Assembly (NCBI GenBank): GCA_046292345.1
Contig: JBKBRC010000024.1
Coordinates: forward strand, 1 to 44,096
From: JBKBRC01 sp046292345
GTDB taxonomy: Bacteria; Bacteroidota; Rhodothermia; Rhodothermales; Rubricoccaceae
DNA length: 44,096 nucleotides
Reading direction: 5' to 3'
In this document: piece by piece, positions 32,075 to 39,600 of the stretch
Layout: each line of letters opens with the position of its first letter
Position numbering within the stretch: position 1 is the stretch's first letter
The notes under the pieces: generated by a model
What the model was told of the DNA's origin: nothing
Seen by the model: the letters and a program-made list of their open reading frames with translations, nothing else
The model's database searches: none
Translations under genes and position numbers: made by a program

Positions 32075-32104
32075 ATAGTACTATTAGAATAGTAAATATG
32101 TCAA
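32075..32104 (-). promoter_or_regulatory. blaI promoter
   Basis: On the minus strand TTGACA (32104-32099) and TACTAT (32080-32075) are separated by 18 bases, a good sigma-70-like pair. The BlaI dyad at 32079-32094 lies in the spacer and overlaps the -10 box, which suits a repressor site. Confidence 0.6.
32079..32094. promoter_or_regulatory. Candidate BlaI operator
   Basis: TACTATT-AG-AATAGTA is a perfect 7-bp dyad with a two-base spacer. It is AT-rich in an otherwise GC-rich region and lies between divergent blaI and recQ. Half-sites resemble those of BlaI/MecI operators. Confidence 0.65.
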
Positions 32105-32175
32105 GGCCGGATTAGCGATGCTCCGATGGCTTGGGCGGGAGGCCTCGGGCTCCGGCGGTAGGCGGGCGGCGGCAC

Positions 32176-32184
32176 TAGCTTTCG
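32176..32184 (+). promoter_or_regulatory. Candidate -7 box at the recQ start
   Basis: TAGCTTTCG is the same nine bases as in the hpt promoter. It ends three bases before the recQ ATG at 32188. If used, the transcript would begin at or near the start codon, giving a leaderless mRNA or a downstream true start. Confidence 0.3.
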
Positions 32185-32187
32185 GGC

Positions 32188-34149
32188 ATGCCCGCACCCT
32201 CCGACGATCCCGCGCTCGGCGCACTGCGCCGCTACTGGGGCTACGACGCCTTCCGGCCTGGGCAGCGCGAGGCCATCGCGGCGCTGATGGCAGGCCGCGA
32301 CGTACTCGCGATCCTACCCACAGGCGGCGGCAAATCGCTGCTCTACCAGGTGCCGCCCGTCGCCACGCGCGGGCTCGCACTCGTCGTCTCGCCGCTCATC
32401 GCGCTCATGCGCGACCAGGTGGACGCGCTCGCCCGGCGCGGCATCCCGGCCGCGCTCGCCTCGGCCGAGCTTTCGGCGCGCGAGCAGGACCAGCTCTGGA
32501 CCGACGCCGAGTTCGGCAAGTACCGCCTCGTCTACGTCACGCCCGAACGCCTTGCGACGGACCTCTTCCGCGCTCGCGTGCCGCGCCTGGCGCTCTCGCT
32601 GCTGGCCGTAGACGAGGCGCACTGTATCTCCGAGTGGGGACACGACTTCCGCCCGGCCTACCGGCGCATCGCTGAGATCCGGCCGCTGCTGCGCGGCCCC
32701 GGTGGCAGACGCGTGCCGGTGGCCGCCGTGACGGGCTCGGCCACCCCCGAGGTGCAGCGCGACATCGCGGCGCAGCTCCACCTCGAGAATCCGCACCGTA
32801 CCGAGCAGGGCTTCGACCGGCCCAACCTGCACTGGAGCGTGCGCCGCGGCGAGGACAAGCGCGGCGCCCTGCGCGAGATCGCGACGCGTCTCGGCGGGAC
32901 GCTGATCGTCTACGCCGGTACGCGACGTGGGACGGAGACGTGGGCTGCGGCGCTGCGCGCGGACGGCCTCTCGGCCGAGGCCTACCACGCGGGCCTCGAC
33001 GGGGCCATGCGCACGGCCGTGCAGCGCCGCTGGCTCGCGGGCGAGACGCGCATCGTCGTGGCGACGAGCGCCTTCGGCATGGGTATCGACAAGCCCGACG
33101 TGCGCGGCGTGGTCCACGTGGCGCTGCCGCCCACGCTCGAGGCGTACGTGCAGGAGGCCGGACGGGCCGGGCGCGACGGGGCGCCCGCACACGCGGTCCT
33201 GCTCGTGGGGCCAGACGACGACGCGCTCCCACGCCGCATGGCCGACGATGGGCACCCGGACGCGGCGGCCGTGCGCCGCGTCTACGACGCGGCCTCGAGC
33301 ATGGCGGGGCTGGCCGTCGGCAGCGCGCCCGGTCCGCCGGCCACGCTCGATCTGGCCGTGCTCGCGCGCGTGTCCCGGCTCTCGGAGCGCGGCGTGCGGG
33401 CAGCCGCCGAGCGGATCGAGCAGGCGGGGCTGTGGGTCGTCGAGCCGCTCGAGGCCGGGCAGGCGCGCGTCGCGCTGCGCGGCACGCCCGCGGCGCTGCG
33501 CGCGGCGCTCGCGGGGCAGCCCGCCGTGCGCCGCTTCGCGGACGCGCTTGCACGGGCGCTACCGCCGGAGGCCTTCCGCGGTGAGGCGACGGTCTGCCTG
33601 GACGCGCTCGCGGCGCGTGTGGGGCTGGCGCCGGCGCGCCTCGTGGCCGGCCTCGGCTGGCTTGCCGAGCGCGGCTTGGCGCGCATGGAGACGCCGGAGA
33701 CGGGCCTTCGCCTGCGCTGGACCGCCCCGCGCGCCGCCCGCGCGCCGCTCGACGCCGCTGCGCTCGGAGCGGCCCGGCGGCGCGCCTTCGAGCGCCTCGG
33801 GCGCGTCGTCGCGTACGTTGAGGCCGAGGGGTGTCGCCGGCACTTCCTGCTCGCCTACTTCGGGCAGGAGGCGCCGCGCCGCTGCGAGCACTGCGACAAC
33901 TGCACGCGCCGGGGGGCGTCCGCGCTCGTCACCGGGCGCGACGAAGCGCTCCTGCGCCGCCTGCTCGGCCACGTCGCGCGGGGCGAGCCGCGCGAGACGT
34001 GGCTGCCCGAGGTGCCGCCCGCGCGGCGCGACGCGCTCGTCAGATGGCTCGTGCAAGAGGGACACCTCGTGCAGACGGGCGCGCTCGGCGGCGCGCTCGC
34101 CGTCGCGCCCGAGGCTGCCGTGCACTTTCTCGGACGGGGCGAAGCGTGA
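32188..34149 (+). CDS. recQ: RecQ-type ATP-dependent DNA helicase
   Basis: A 653-residue 3'-5' DNA helicase for recombinational repair. Helicase motifs include PTGGGKS (44-50), DEAH (142-145 in VDEAHCISEWGHDFRP), VTGSATPEVQ and SAFGMGIDKPDVRGVVH with QEAGRAGRDG. In standard RecQ the zinc cysteines follow the helicase core. Here about 190 residues with Ala/Arg-rich winged-helix-like segments come first, and the cysteines are at 549, 566, 569 and 572 (GCRRHFLLAYF, CEHCDNC). The C-terminal end is a short wing-like domain and no clear HRDC domain is seen. I recall this layout from the second RecQ type of Bacteroidota. It is divergent from blaI. Confidence 0.93.
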   Translation: MPAPSDDPALGALRRYWGYDAFRPGQREAIAALMAGRDVLAILPTGGGKSLLYQVPPVATRGLALVVSPLIALMRDQVDALARRGIPAALASAELSAREQDQLWTDAEFGKYRLVYVTPERLATDLFRARVPRLALSLLAVDEAHCISEWGHDFRPAYRRIAEIRPLLRGPGGRRVPVAAVTGSATPEVQRDIAAQLHLENPHRTEQGFDRPNLHWSVRRGEDKRGALREIATRLGGTLIVYAGTRRGTETWAAALRADGLSAEAYHAGLDGAMRTAVQRRWLAGETRIVVATSAFGMGIDKPDVRGVVHVALPPTLEAYVQEAGRAGRDGAPAHAVLLVGPDDDALPRRMADDGHPDAAAVRRVYDAASSMAGLAVGSAPGPPATLDLAVLARVSRLSERGVRAAAERIEQAGLWVVEPLEAGQARVALRGTPAALRAALAGQPAVRRFADALARALPPEAFRGEATVCLDALAARVGLAPARLVAGLGWLAERGLARMETPETGLRLRWTAPRAARAPLDAAALGAARRRAFERLGRVVAYVEAEGCRRHFLLAYFGQEAPRRCEHCDNCTRRGASALVTGRDEALLRRLLGHVARGEPRETWLPEVPPARRDALVRWLVQEGHLVQTGALGGALAVAPEAAVHFLGRGEA

Positions 34150-34163
34150 GGCGAGGCCCCGCC

Positions 34164-34177
34164 GAGGCGGCCGCCTC
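34164..34177. terminator. 14-bp palindrome between convergent genes
   Basis: GAGGCGGCCGCCTC is a perfect palindrome in the 26-base gap between recQ and the LVIVD protein, touching the latter's stop. It could end transcription from either side; there is no T-run. Confidence 0.3.
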
Positions 34178-35753
34178 AGCGGCTCAGCGTCACGCGCTGA
34201 CTGGCCGTGAACGTCTCGCCCTGCACGCGCACGACGTAGACGCCGGCGGGGAGCGCGCCGGCCTCGAACGTCAGGCGCTGCGCCGCGCCCGGCGAGGCGT
34301 CCCCGTCGTAGAGCACTGCCACGCGCCGCCCGCTCATGTCAAAGACCTCGGCGCGGACGCGCTGGGCCTCGGACACGCGCAGCGTGAGCGTGGTTGCGCC
34401 CGTGAACGGGTTGGGCTCGCCGGGGGAGAGGACCGCACCGCCGGCCGGCGGCGGCTCCGCGTCCGAGCGCAGCGCGTCGTTGAAGCGCAGCAGGAAGAGC
34501 CCGTTCTGCATGTCGTTGGCCACCAGCGTCCCGCTCGCGAAGTACGGGTAGAGGTGCCAGTTGCCGTTCATCTCGATCGTGTTGCTCTGCGGGTGCGTGT
34601 CGAAGTGGGCCACCTCGCGCACGCTCGCCAGGTCGGGCATCCCGCCCACGTCCACGATGCGCACGCCGGACTCGTAGTTGCTCTGGTACATGTAGCGCCC
34701 GACGATGTAGAGGTTGTGGTCGGTCGCGGCGACGGGCGCCTGGTAGTGCCCGACGAACTGGGGCAACTCCAGGTCCTGCACGTCGATGACGACAGTGCGT
34801 GCCGGGTGGCGGCTGTCGTCGAGCTCGTCGTTGACGAACAGGAAGCGGCGGTCCTCGGTGAACCAGCCCTGGTGCGTGTAGCCAGGATCGGGATAGGTGA
34901 CGCGCGAGATGAGGACCGGGTTGGCCTTGTCGGTCACGTCCACGAACGCGACGTGGTTGTTCTGCCGGGTGAAGGCGCCCTGGTACTGGACGCAGATCTC
35001 GCGTCCGGCGTAGCGCGCGTCCGGGCCGGCGTAGACCTCGCAGTGCGTCTCGTGCGTGTAGGCGTTGGCGTCGTAGCAGCCGGCGAACTGCGGGTTGCGG
35101 GGGTCGCGGACGTCCACGATGTGGAGGCCGCCGCCGCGGCACTGGAAGCCGGCCTGGTTGGCGCCGGCCAGGTAGAGGAAGCCCGTCTGCTCGTTGATGA
35201 ACAGCGTGTGCGTCTTCCCCGCGCCCGTGTAGCGCGCGTCGGCGGTGAACGTCTCGACGGGGTTGCCCGTCAGGCCGCGCAGGCGCCTCAGGTCGAAGAC
35301 CTGCACGCCGTGGCCGAGCGCCTCGGAGCCGACGAAGACGTGGTCGCGGTAGACGCGGAGCGTGCGCCAGAGCGAGGGGTTCGTGGCGGCCGGCAGCTTG
35401 CCGAGGTAGACCGGCGCCGCCGGCACGGTCACGTCGATGAACGCGGTGCCATCGGTCAGGCCCATCAGCGCGTACTCGCGGCCGGTCTGCGGGTCCGTCC
35501 ACCCCCAGACTTCGTTCGAGCGCACACCCTGGAGCGTGGGCGGGGCCGTCGTGCCGGGCGAGGAGAACACGCTGTGCGGCAAGACGGCGAGCAGGTCGAT
35601 GTCGCGGCAGGAGTAGGTGACGCCGTCGAGCACGGCGGTGCCGTTCTGGCACGGCGCCGCGACCTGCTGGGCGCCTGCAGGGGGCAGCGCTGCCCACGCG
35701 AGCGCGAGCAGCAGAACGATTCGCTTCAAAGTCTGCTTCAAAGTCTGCTTCAA
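34176..35753 (-). CDS. Choice-of-anchor-B (LVIVD-repeat) secreted protein with T9SS-like tail
   Basis: A secreted, LVIVD-repeat beta-propeller-like protein of 525 aa, with a signal peptide ending near AALPPAGA. Repeats such as TAFIDVTVPAAPVYLG, GLHIVDVRDPRNPQF and VAFVDVTDKANPVLI are the LVIVD type. The last 80 residues (SPGEPNPFTGATTLTLRVSE, EVFDMSGRRVAVL, PAGVYVVRVQGETF) match the C-terminal sorting domain of type IX secretion. Start: three TTG codons (35753, 35741, 35729) come from a 12-bp repeat, and no ATG exists; I annotate the outermost, though the innermost gives a compact MKRIVLLLALAWA signal. It is a paralogue of the next gene. Function unknown. Confidence 0.85.
   Translation of the reverse strand: MKQTLKQTLKRIVLLLALAWAALPPAGAQQVAAPCQNGTAVLDGVTYSCRDIDLLAVLPHSVFSSPGTTAPPTLQGVRSNEVWGWTDPQTGREYALMGLTDGTAFIDVTVPAAPVYLGKLPAATNPSLWRTLRVYRDHVFVGSEALGHGVQVFDLRRLRGLTGNPVETFTADARYTGAGKTHTLFINEQTGFLYLAGANQAGFQCRGGGLHIVDVRDPRNPQFAGCYDANAYTHETHCEVYAGPDARYAGREICVQYQGAFTRQNNHVAFVDVTDKANPVLISRVTYPDPGYTHQGWFTEDRRFLFVNDELDDSRHPARTVVIDVQDLELPQFVGHYQAPVAATDHNLYIVGRYMYQSNYESGVRIVDVGGMPDLASVREVAHFDTHPQSNTIEMNGNWHLYPYFASGTLVANDMQNGLFLLRFNDALRSDAEPPPAGGAVLSPGEPNPFTGATTLTLRVSEAQRVRAEVFDMSGRRVAVLYDGDASPGAAQRLTFEAGALPAGVYVVRVQGETFTASQRVTLSR
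35726..35753. repeat. 12-bp repeat covering the LVIVD gene start
   Basis: On the minus strand TTGAAGCAGACT occurs twice and a third TTGAAGC follows, giving TTG starts at 35753, 35741 and 35729 in the same frame. The signal peptide would then begin with two repeats of Lys-Gln-Thr-Leu. Confidence 0.9.
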
Positions 35754-35778
35754 GGCGGCGCGCCCGGAGAGGGCGCCA

Positions 35779-37026
35779 TCAGGGGGTGGGGCGGTCCAGG
35801 TTCGGGCGCAGCACGAACAGGCCGTTGTTGATGTCCTGCGCGACCACGTTGCCGCTCGGGAAGTAGGGGTAGTTGCTCCACTGCCCGTTGAAAGCTATCG
35901 TCGTGCTCTGCGGGTACGTGTCGAAGAAGCCCACCTCGCGGACTGAGGCCGGGTCCGGAAGCCCGGACACGTCGAGGATGCGCAGGCCGGACTCGTAGTT
36001 GCTCAGGTATGCGTAGCCGCCGCGCACGTACAGGTTGTGGTCGATCGTGTTCTCGGCATTGAAGTGCGCGAACAAAAACGACGGGTTCTCGAGGTCGGCC
36101 ACGTCGAAGAAGAGTGTACGCGTGCCAGGGAAGCCGATGTTCTGCTCGTCGAGCTCGTCGTTGGCGATGAAGTAGCGCTGGTCCTCGGTAAGCCAGCCCT
36201 GGTGCGTGTAGGCGGGCGTGGGGTAAGCGAGGCGGTAGAGCATGCGCGGGGCCGCCTTGTCGGTCACGTCCACGATCGTGACCGTGTCCTCGTTCGAGGC
36301 GAAGCAGATCTCGCGTCCGGCGTAGCGCGCGTCCGGGCCGGCGTAGGCCACGCACTGCACGTCGTGCGTGTAGCCGTCCTCGGAGAAGCAGCCGGCGAAG
36401 TGCGGGGCGCGCGGGTCGCGGATGTCGATCATGTAGAGGCCCGTGTTGCAGGCCGGCGCCGTGCCCACCTGCGCGCGCGCGCCGACGACGTAGGCGAAGC
36501 CCGTGTCCTCGTTGATGGCGATGTTGTGCGCCGAGCCGAGCGTGTTGCCGGGCGGGCCGTGGAAGACGAGGTCGGGCGCGAAGTCGCGGAAGTCGTCCTC
36601 GTCGAGGCCGCGCAGGCGGGTCAGGTCGAAGACTTGCAGGCCGTGCCCGGGGGCTTCGGAGACGACGAAGGCGTGGTCGCGGTAGACCTTGATGTCGCGC
36701 CAGGTCGAGTTGGTGGTAGCCGTGGGCAGCTTGCCGAGCACGCGCGGGGCCGTCGGGTCGGTGACGTCGACGAAGGCCGTTCCGGAGCGCGTGCCGGCGA
36801 GGGCGTACTCGCGGCCGTCGAGCGGGTCGGTCCAGCCCCAGATATCGTTGCCGCCGCCGGAGCGCATGCGCTCGAGCGGTACGTGCGCGAGCAGGTCGAC
36901 GCGGCTGCAGGCGTACGTCGTGCCGGCGACCGTCACGCGGCCTTCCTGGCACAGCGCCTGGGCCTGGACGGGGCCGGCCGCGAGCATGCCAGCGGCGAGC
37001 AGAAAGAGCAGAGGGACCAGGCGCAT
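35779..37026 (-). CDS. Choice-of-anchor-B (LVIVD-repeat) secreted protein, no T9SS tail
   Basis: A 415-residue paralogue of the downstream gene; ATG at 37026 with signal peptide ending around AAGPVQAQ. It shares with it the segment AGPDARYAGREIC, the repeated FVDVTDPTAPRVLG, GLYMIDIRDPRAPHFAGC and VTIVDVTDKAAPRML, and the closing GLFVLRPN. It ends after the propeller and has no type-IX sorting domain, so it may be periplasmic or stay in another location. The two stops and starts are 25 bases apart, so the pair may be co-transcribed. The cysteine pairs in both suggest disulfides. The ligand or partner is unknown. Confidence 0.85.
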   Translation of the reverse strand: MRLVPLLFLLAAGMLAAGPVQAQALCQEGRVTVAGTTYACSRVDLLAHVPLERMRSGGGNDIWGWTDPLDGREYALAGTRSGTAFVDVTDPTAPRVLGKLPTATTNSTWRDIKVYRDHAFVVSEAPGHGLQVFDLTRLRGLDEDDFRDFAPDLVFHGPPGNTLGSAHNIAINEDTGFAYVVGARAQVGTAPACNTGLYMIDIRDPRAPHFAGCFSEDGYTHDVQCVAYAGPDARYAGREICFASNEDTVTIVDVTDKAAPRMLYRLAYPTPAYTHQGWLTEDQRYFIANDELDEQNIGFPGTRTLFFDVADLENPSFLFAHFNAENTIDHNLYVRGGYAYLSNYESGLRILDVSGLPDPASVREVGFFDTYPQSTTIAFNGQWSNYPYFPSGNVVAQDINNGLFVLRPNLDRPTP

Positions 37027-37050
37027 GTCGGGTGGAAGGTGTGGGCGGAT

Positions 37051-37057
37051 CAAGATA
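37051..37057 (-). promoter_or_regulatory. Candidate -7 box for the second LVIVD gene
   Basis: TATCTTG on the minus strand lies 24-31 bases before the ATG at 37026. It resembles TAnnTTTG with one T fewer and matches the form TAnCTTG also found before the TPP riboswitch. No -33 box was seen. Confidence 0.3.
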
Positions 37058-37060
37058 GGG

Positions 37061-37116
37061 CGCACGCCCCTGGCCGCACGCCCCTGGCCGCACGCCCCTG
37101 GCCGCACGCCCCTGGC
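37061..37116. repeat. 14-bp tandem repeat, 4 copies
   Basis: CGCACGCCCCTGGC is repeated four times at 37061-37116 and begins a fifth copy. It lies in the gap between the asparaginase-like gene and the second LVIVD gene. Confidence 0.95.
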
Positions 37117-37141
37117 CGCACGCATTGCCAGGCAGCCCCCG

Positions 37142-37654
37142 TCAGGTGTCCTGCGCGGCGTCGCTGTCCTCGAAGCGGTTGGCCGCGCGGTTCTTGCGCA
37201 CGCGGAAGGGATTGAAGACGCGCCCGTTCATGGCCACGTAGACGCCCGGTGGCAGCGTCTGCGCCGCGGCCACGGCGAAGCCGACGTTGAACTCGGCATC
37301 GGTCGTTTTGAAGCGGGCCGGTGTGAGCGAGCCGACGAGCACAACCGTGCGGTCGGGAGCGTCGCCGAGGTGCCGAGCGATCGCGCGCGCGGTCTCGGCC
37401 ATGGTGTCCGTTCCGTGCGTGACGACGACGTGCCGGGCGTCGGCGGCGGCGACGCGCCGGGCGACGGCCTCGCGGTCGGCGTCGGTCATCTCGAGGCTGT
37501 CCTTGCGCATGGCCGTCTCGTGCGAGACCTCGAGCGTCGTGCCGGCGTGGCGCAGGATCTCGAGGATCTGCGGCTCGCCCACCTCGAACGCGCTCTGCGC
37601 GTCGAAGTAGACCTTGTCGATGGTGCCGCCGGTGGTGACGATGTGGAGGCGCAT
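37142..37654 (-). CDS. Short asparaginase-domain protein, 170 aa
   Basis: A 170-residue protein corresponding to the N-terminal domain of type I/II asparaginases. It starts at ATG 37654 with VTTGGTIDK, the first catalytic Thr motif, and has VVVTHGTDTMAETARAIA, the second. The body ends around RVRKNRAANRFEDSD, where a full-length enzyme would continue with its C-terminal domain. Short asparaginase-like proteins of this size are common in bacteria, so this is probably not a truncated gene. Activity is unknown; asparagine or glutamine hydrolysis is inferred from the motifs. The lipoprotein gene ends 11 bases upstream. Confidence 0.85.
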   Translation of the reverse strand: MRLHIVTTGGTIDKVYFDAQSAFEVGEPQILEILRHAGTTLEVSHETAMRKDSLEMTDADREAVARRVAAADARHVVVTHGTDTMAETARAIARHLGDAPDRTVVLVGSLTPARFKTTDAEFNVGFAVAAAQTLPPGVYVAMNGRVFNPFRVRKNRAANRFEDSDAAQDT

Positions 37655-37665
37655 GGAGGCGGGCG

Positions 37666-38037
37666 TCAGGGGCGCGCGAGGGCGAGGCGGTAGGAGACGG
37701 CGTCGTAGAGGCGCGCGGCGTCGTCGGGCGTGCGCGTGGCGCGTCGGAGGCGGGCCTGGAGGGCCTCCTCGTCGAGGCCGTGCGCCGCGAGCGCGCGCGC
37801 GCGGAGCGTGCCGGCTGGCTCGCCGGTCGTCTCGGCGCGCGCGTCGGCCAGGTGGAGGTCGGCGAGGACGGTTACGAGGAGGGTGTCTCCGACGCCCTCG
37901 ACGGCCGGTGCGCGGCCGTAGCCGTCGGCCGTTGGCGCGCGTGCGTCCTCGGCGGCCGGCGCGCCCGGGGTCTCGGCCGCGCGGCAGGCGCCGAGGCCGG
38001 CGCCGAGGCACAGCAGCAGCGCGAGGCGCGCGCTCAC
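37666..38037 (-). CDS. DUF4296-like small lipoprotein
   Basis: A 123-residue protein starting at GTG 38037, which overlaps the stop of the preceding gene by GTGA. The lipobox LGAC (Cys18) predicts a lipoprotein. The mature part has an Ala/Pro-rich linker and then DTLLVTVLADLHLADARAET and DEEALQARLRRATRTPDDAA, like the DUF4296 pattern of Bacteroidota. The role of this family is unknown. Spacing suggests co-transcription with the AtuA-like gene upstream and the asparaginase-like gene downstream. Confidence 0.65.
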   Translation of the reverse strand: MSARLALLLCLGAGLGACRAAETPGAPAAEDARAPTADGYGRAPAVEGVGDTLLVTVLADLHLADARAETTGEPAGTLRARALAAHGLDEEALQARLRRATRTPDDAARLYDAVSYRLALARP

Positions 38038-38351
38038 GCGGGCGGTGCGTCCACGTCCATCCGGAGCAGGTGCGCGGCGTAGGTCTTGCCCTGCGCGTCA
38101 AGCTTGAGCGAGACCGTGCCGCCGCCGCCGAGCGCGCCGTGGAGCAGGAAGTTGAGCGCGGCCAGGTTGGGCAGCTCGAAGCGCTCCACGTCGCCGGCGA
38201 CGCGCGGTCCGAAGTGCGCCCTAACACGCTCGGGCGTGACGGTCTGGCGCAGGAAGTCGTAGTGCGCCGGGTCGCGCGCGATCAGGCCGACGTTGACGGC
38301 GTCGCCTTTGTCGCCCGAGCGGGCGTAGCAGAGGTCGAGGAGCTTGGGCAT
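38034..38351 (-). CDS. AtuA-related small protein
   Basis: A 105-residue protein with MPKLLDLCYARSGDKGDAVN at the start, then LIARDPAHYDFLRQTVTPER and NLAALNFLLHGALGGGGTVS. This matches the small C-terminal domain associated with AtuA/DUF1446 acyclic-terpene-utilisation proteins. The larger AtuA partner is not next to it. The function is unproven. It lies 102 bases after DUF4837 and overlaps the lipoprotein start downstream. Confidence 0.68.
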   Translation of the reverse strand: MPKLLDLCYARSGDKGDAVNVGLIARDPAHYDFLRQTVTPERVRAHFGPRVAGDVERFELPNLAALNFLLHGALGGGGTVSLKLDAQGKTYAAHLLRMDVDAPPA

Positions 38352-38453
38352 GCGGGAGCGGTGAGAGTCGCGAGCGGGAGAGGCGGAAGCTAGTGCGCCG
38401 GCGGGACGCGGGCGCCCGTCTGGGCGCCGGCCGCGGGGCGGTTGGGAGGCGGT

Positions 38454-39584
38454 TCAGGGGTCCGTCTGCTGCGCGGCGCGCTCGGCCACGGCGCGCGTGC
38501 GCAGCGTATGGCCGATGACCTCCATCTGGCGCAGGAACTCGCGCTTGTCGTGGCGGCGGTCCGGGGCGAACACCATCCCGTAGTAGAGGAAGAGGCGCCG
38601 CGTCTCGGGGTCGTACGTCGCGTAGCGGACGTAGGGCCCGGCCATGAAGTCCTGCGTCATGCGCCAGATGCCGCGCGTCTCCGTCGCCTCGCGGCCGAAG
38701 GCGGAGAGCGTGACGGTCTGCGTGCGCATGGGCCGCGTGGCGTCCTGCGTCACATGCGAGCCGTCGAGCTCGCCGACGGCGAACTGGCGCAGCAGGTCGT
38801 CGGTGATGCGGTGCAGCGCGGCCGAGTCCTGGGCGAGGCCGGCGTTGTCGGTCTCGGCCGAGAAGACGAAGAAGTCGCGCCAAGTGTCGGTGAGCACGCG
38901 GCGGTAGCGGACGAACGTGCCCGTGAGGCCGTCGGCGGTGGCGGTCGTGTCCTGGACGCGCACGTAGTCGTGCTGGATATTGACGGCCCAGCCGTGCTTG
39001 TCCATGAGCGCCGCCTCCTCGTCGGTCTGCCGGGCGCGGCGGAACATCTCGCGCTCGGTGGCGCGGCGGGCGAGCTCGGCGTAGGCGGCGCGCAGCTCGG
39101 GGCCGCGCCGGAGCACCTCACGCGCGGCCGTCTCGGCGTCGCGGCCCGTGACGTACGTCACGAGCTGCCCGCGCGCCCACACGTCCTCGCGCGTGTAGAC
39201 GCCCGCACCCGTCCCGGCACGGATGGCCTGCTGGCCGGCCTCGGGCAGGCGGGCGCGGATGAACTCGGCCACGGGCGTGTCGTCGTCGAGGGCGGCGGCG
39301 AAGACGACGTGGCGCGTCTCCTGGATGCCGCGCTGGAACTGGCCTGTGAGCGGCATCAGGCGGAGGCGGAACGCGCCCTGGTTGCCCGGCAGCGTGGCGA
39401 TCGGCTGGCCGAGCTCGGCCCGGATCGCCTCGCCAATCGGCCCTTTCCACATGGCCGAGTCGCCGACGACGAGGATTTCGGCGATGGGCCCCGTTGCCGC
39501 GGGCAGGCCGCCGAAGGCGTCTTCGCAGGCGGAGAGCAGCGGGAGAGAGAGCAGCGCGAGCAGGCAGAGCGTCCGGTGGAGCAT
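38454..39584 (-). CDS. DUF4837-family lipoprotein
   Basis: A 376-residue predicted lipoprotein with lipobox LLSAC (Cys19) after MLHRTLCLLALLSLPLLSA. The body has IAEILVVGDSAMWKGPIGEA, RHVVFAAALDDDTPV and, near the end, DPETRRLFLYYGMVFAPDRR, in the manner of the Bacteroidota DUF4837 family. Its function is unknown. It begins only 16 bases after trpA in the same direction, so it may be on the trp transcript, which is an unusual neighbour. Confidence 0.75.
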   Translation of the reverse strand: MLHRTLCLLALLSLPLLSACEDAFGGLPAATGPIAEILVVGDSAMWKGPIGEAIRAELGQPIATLPGNQGAFRLRLMPLTGQFQRGIQETRHVVFAAALDDDTPVAEFIRARLPEAGQQAIRAGTGAGVYTREDVWARGQLVTYVTGRDAETAAREVLRRGPELRAAYAELARRATEREMFRRARQTDEEAALMDKHGWAVNIQHDYVRVQDTTATADGLTGTFVRYRRVLTDTWRDFFVFSAETDNAGLAQDSAALHRITDDLLRQFAVGELDGSHVTQDATRPMRTQTVTLSAFGREATETRGIWRMTQDFMAGPYVRYATYDPETRRLFLYYGMVFAPDRRHDKREFLRQMEVIGHTLRTRAVAERAAQQTDP

Positions 39585-39600
39585 ACAGCGGTGGGCAATT

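Noticed and set aside
37142..37654. Asparaginase truncated by mutation
   Set aside because: Stand-alone proteins of about 170 residues with both N-terminal motifs are widespread, and there is no decayed C-terminal domain downstream.
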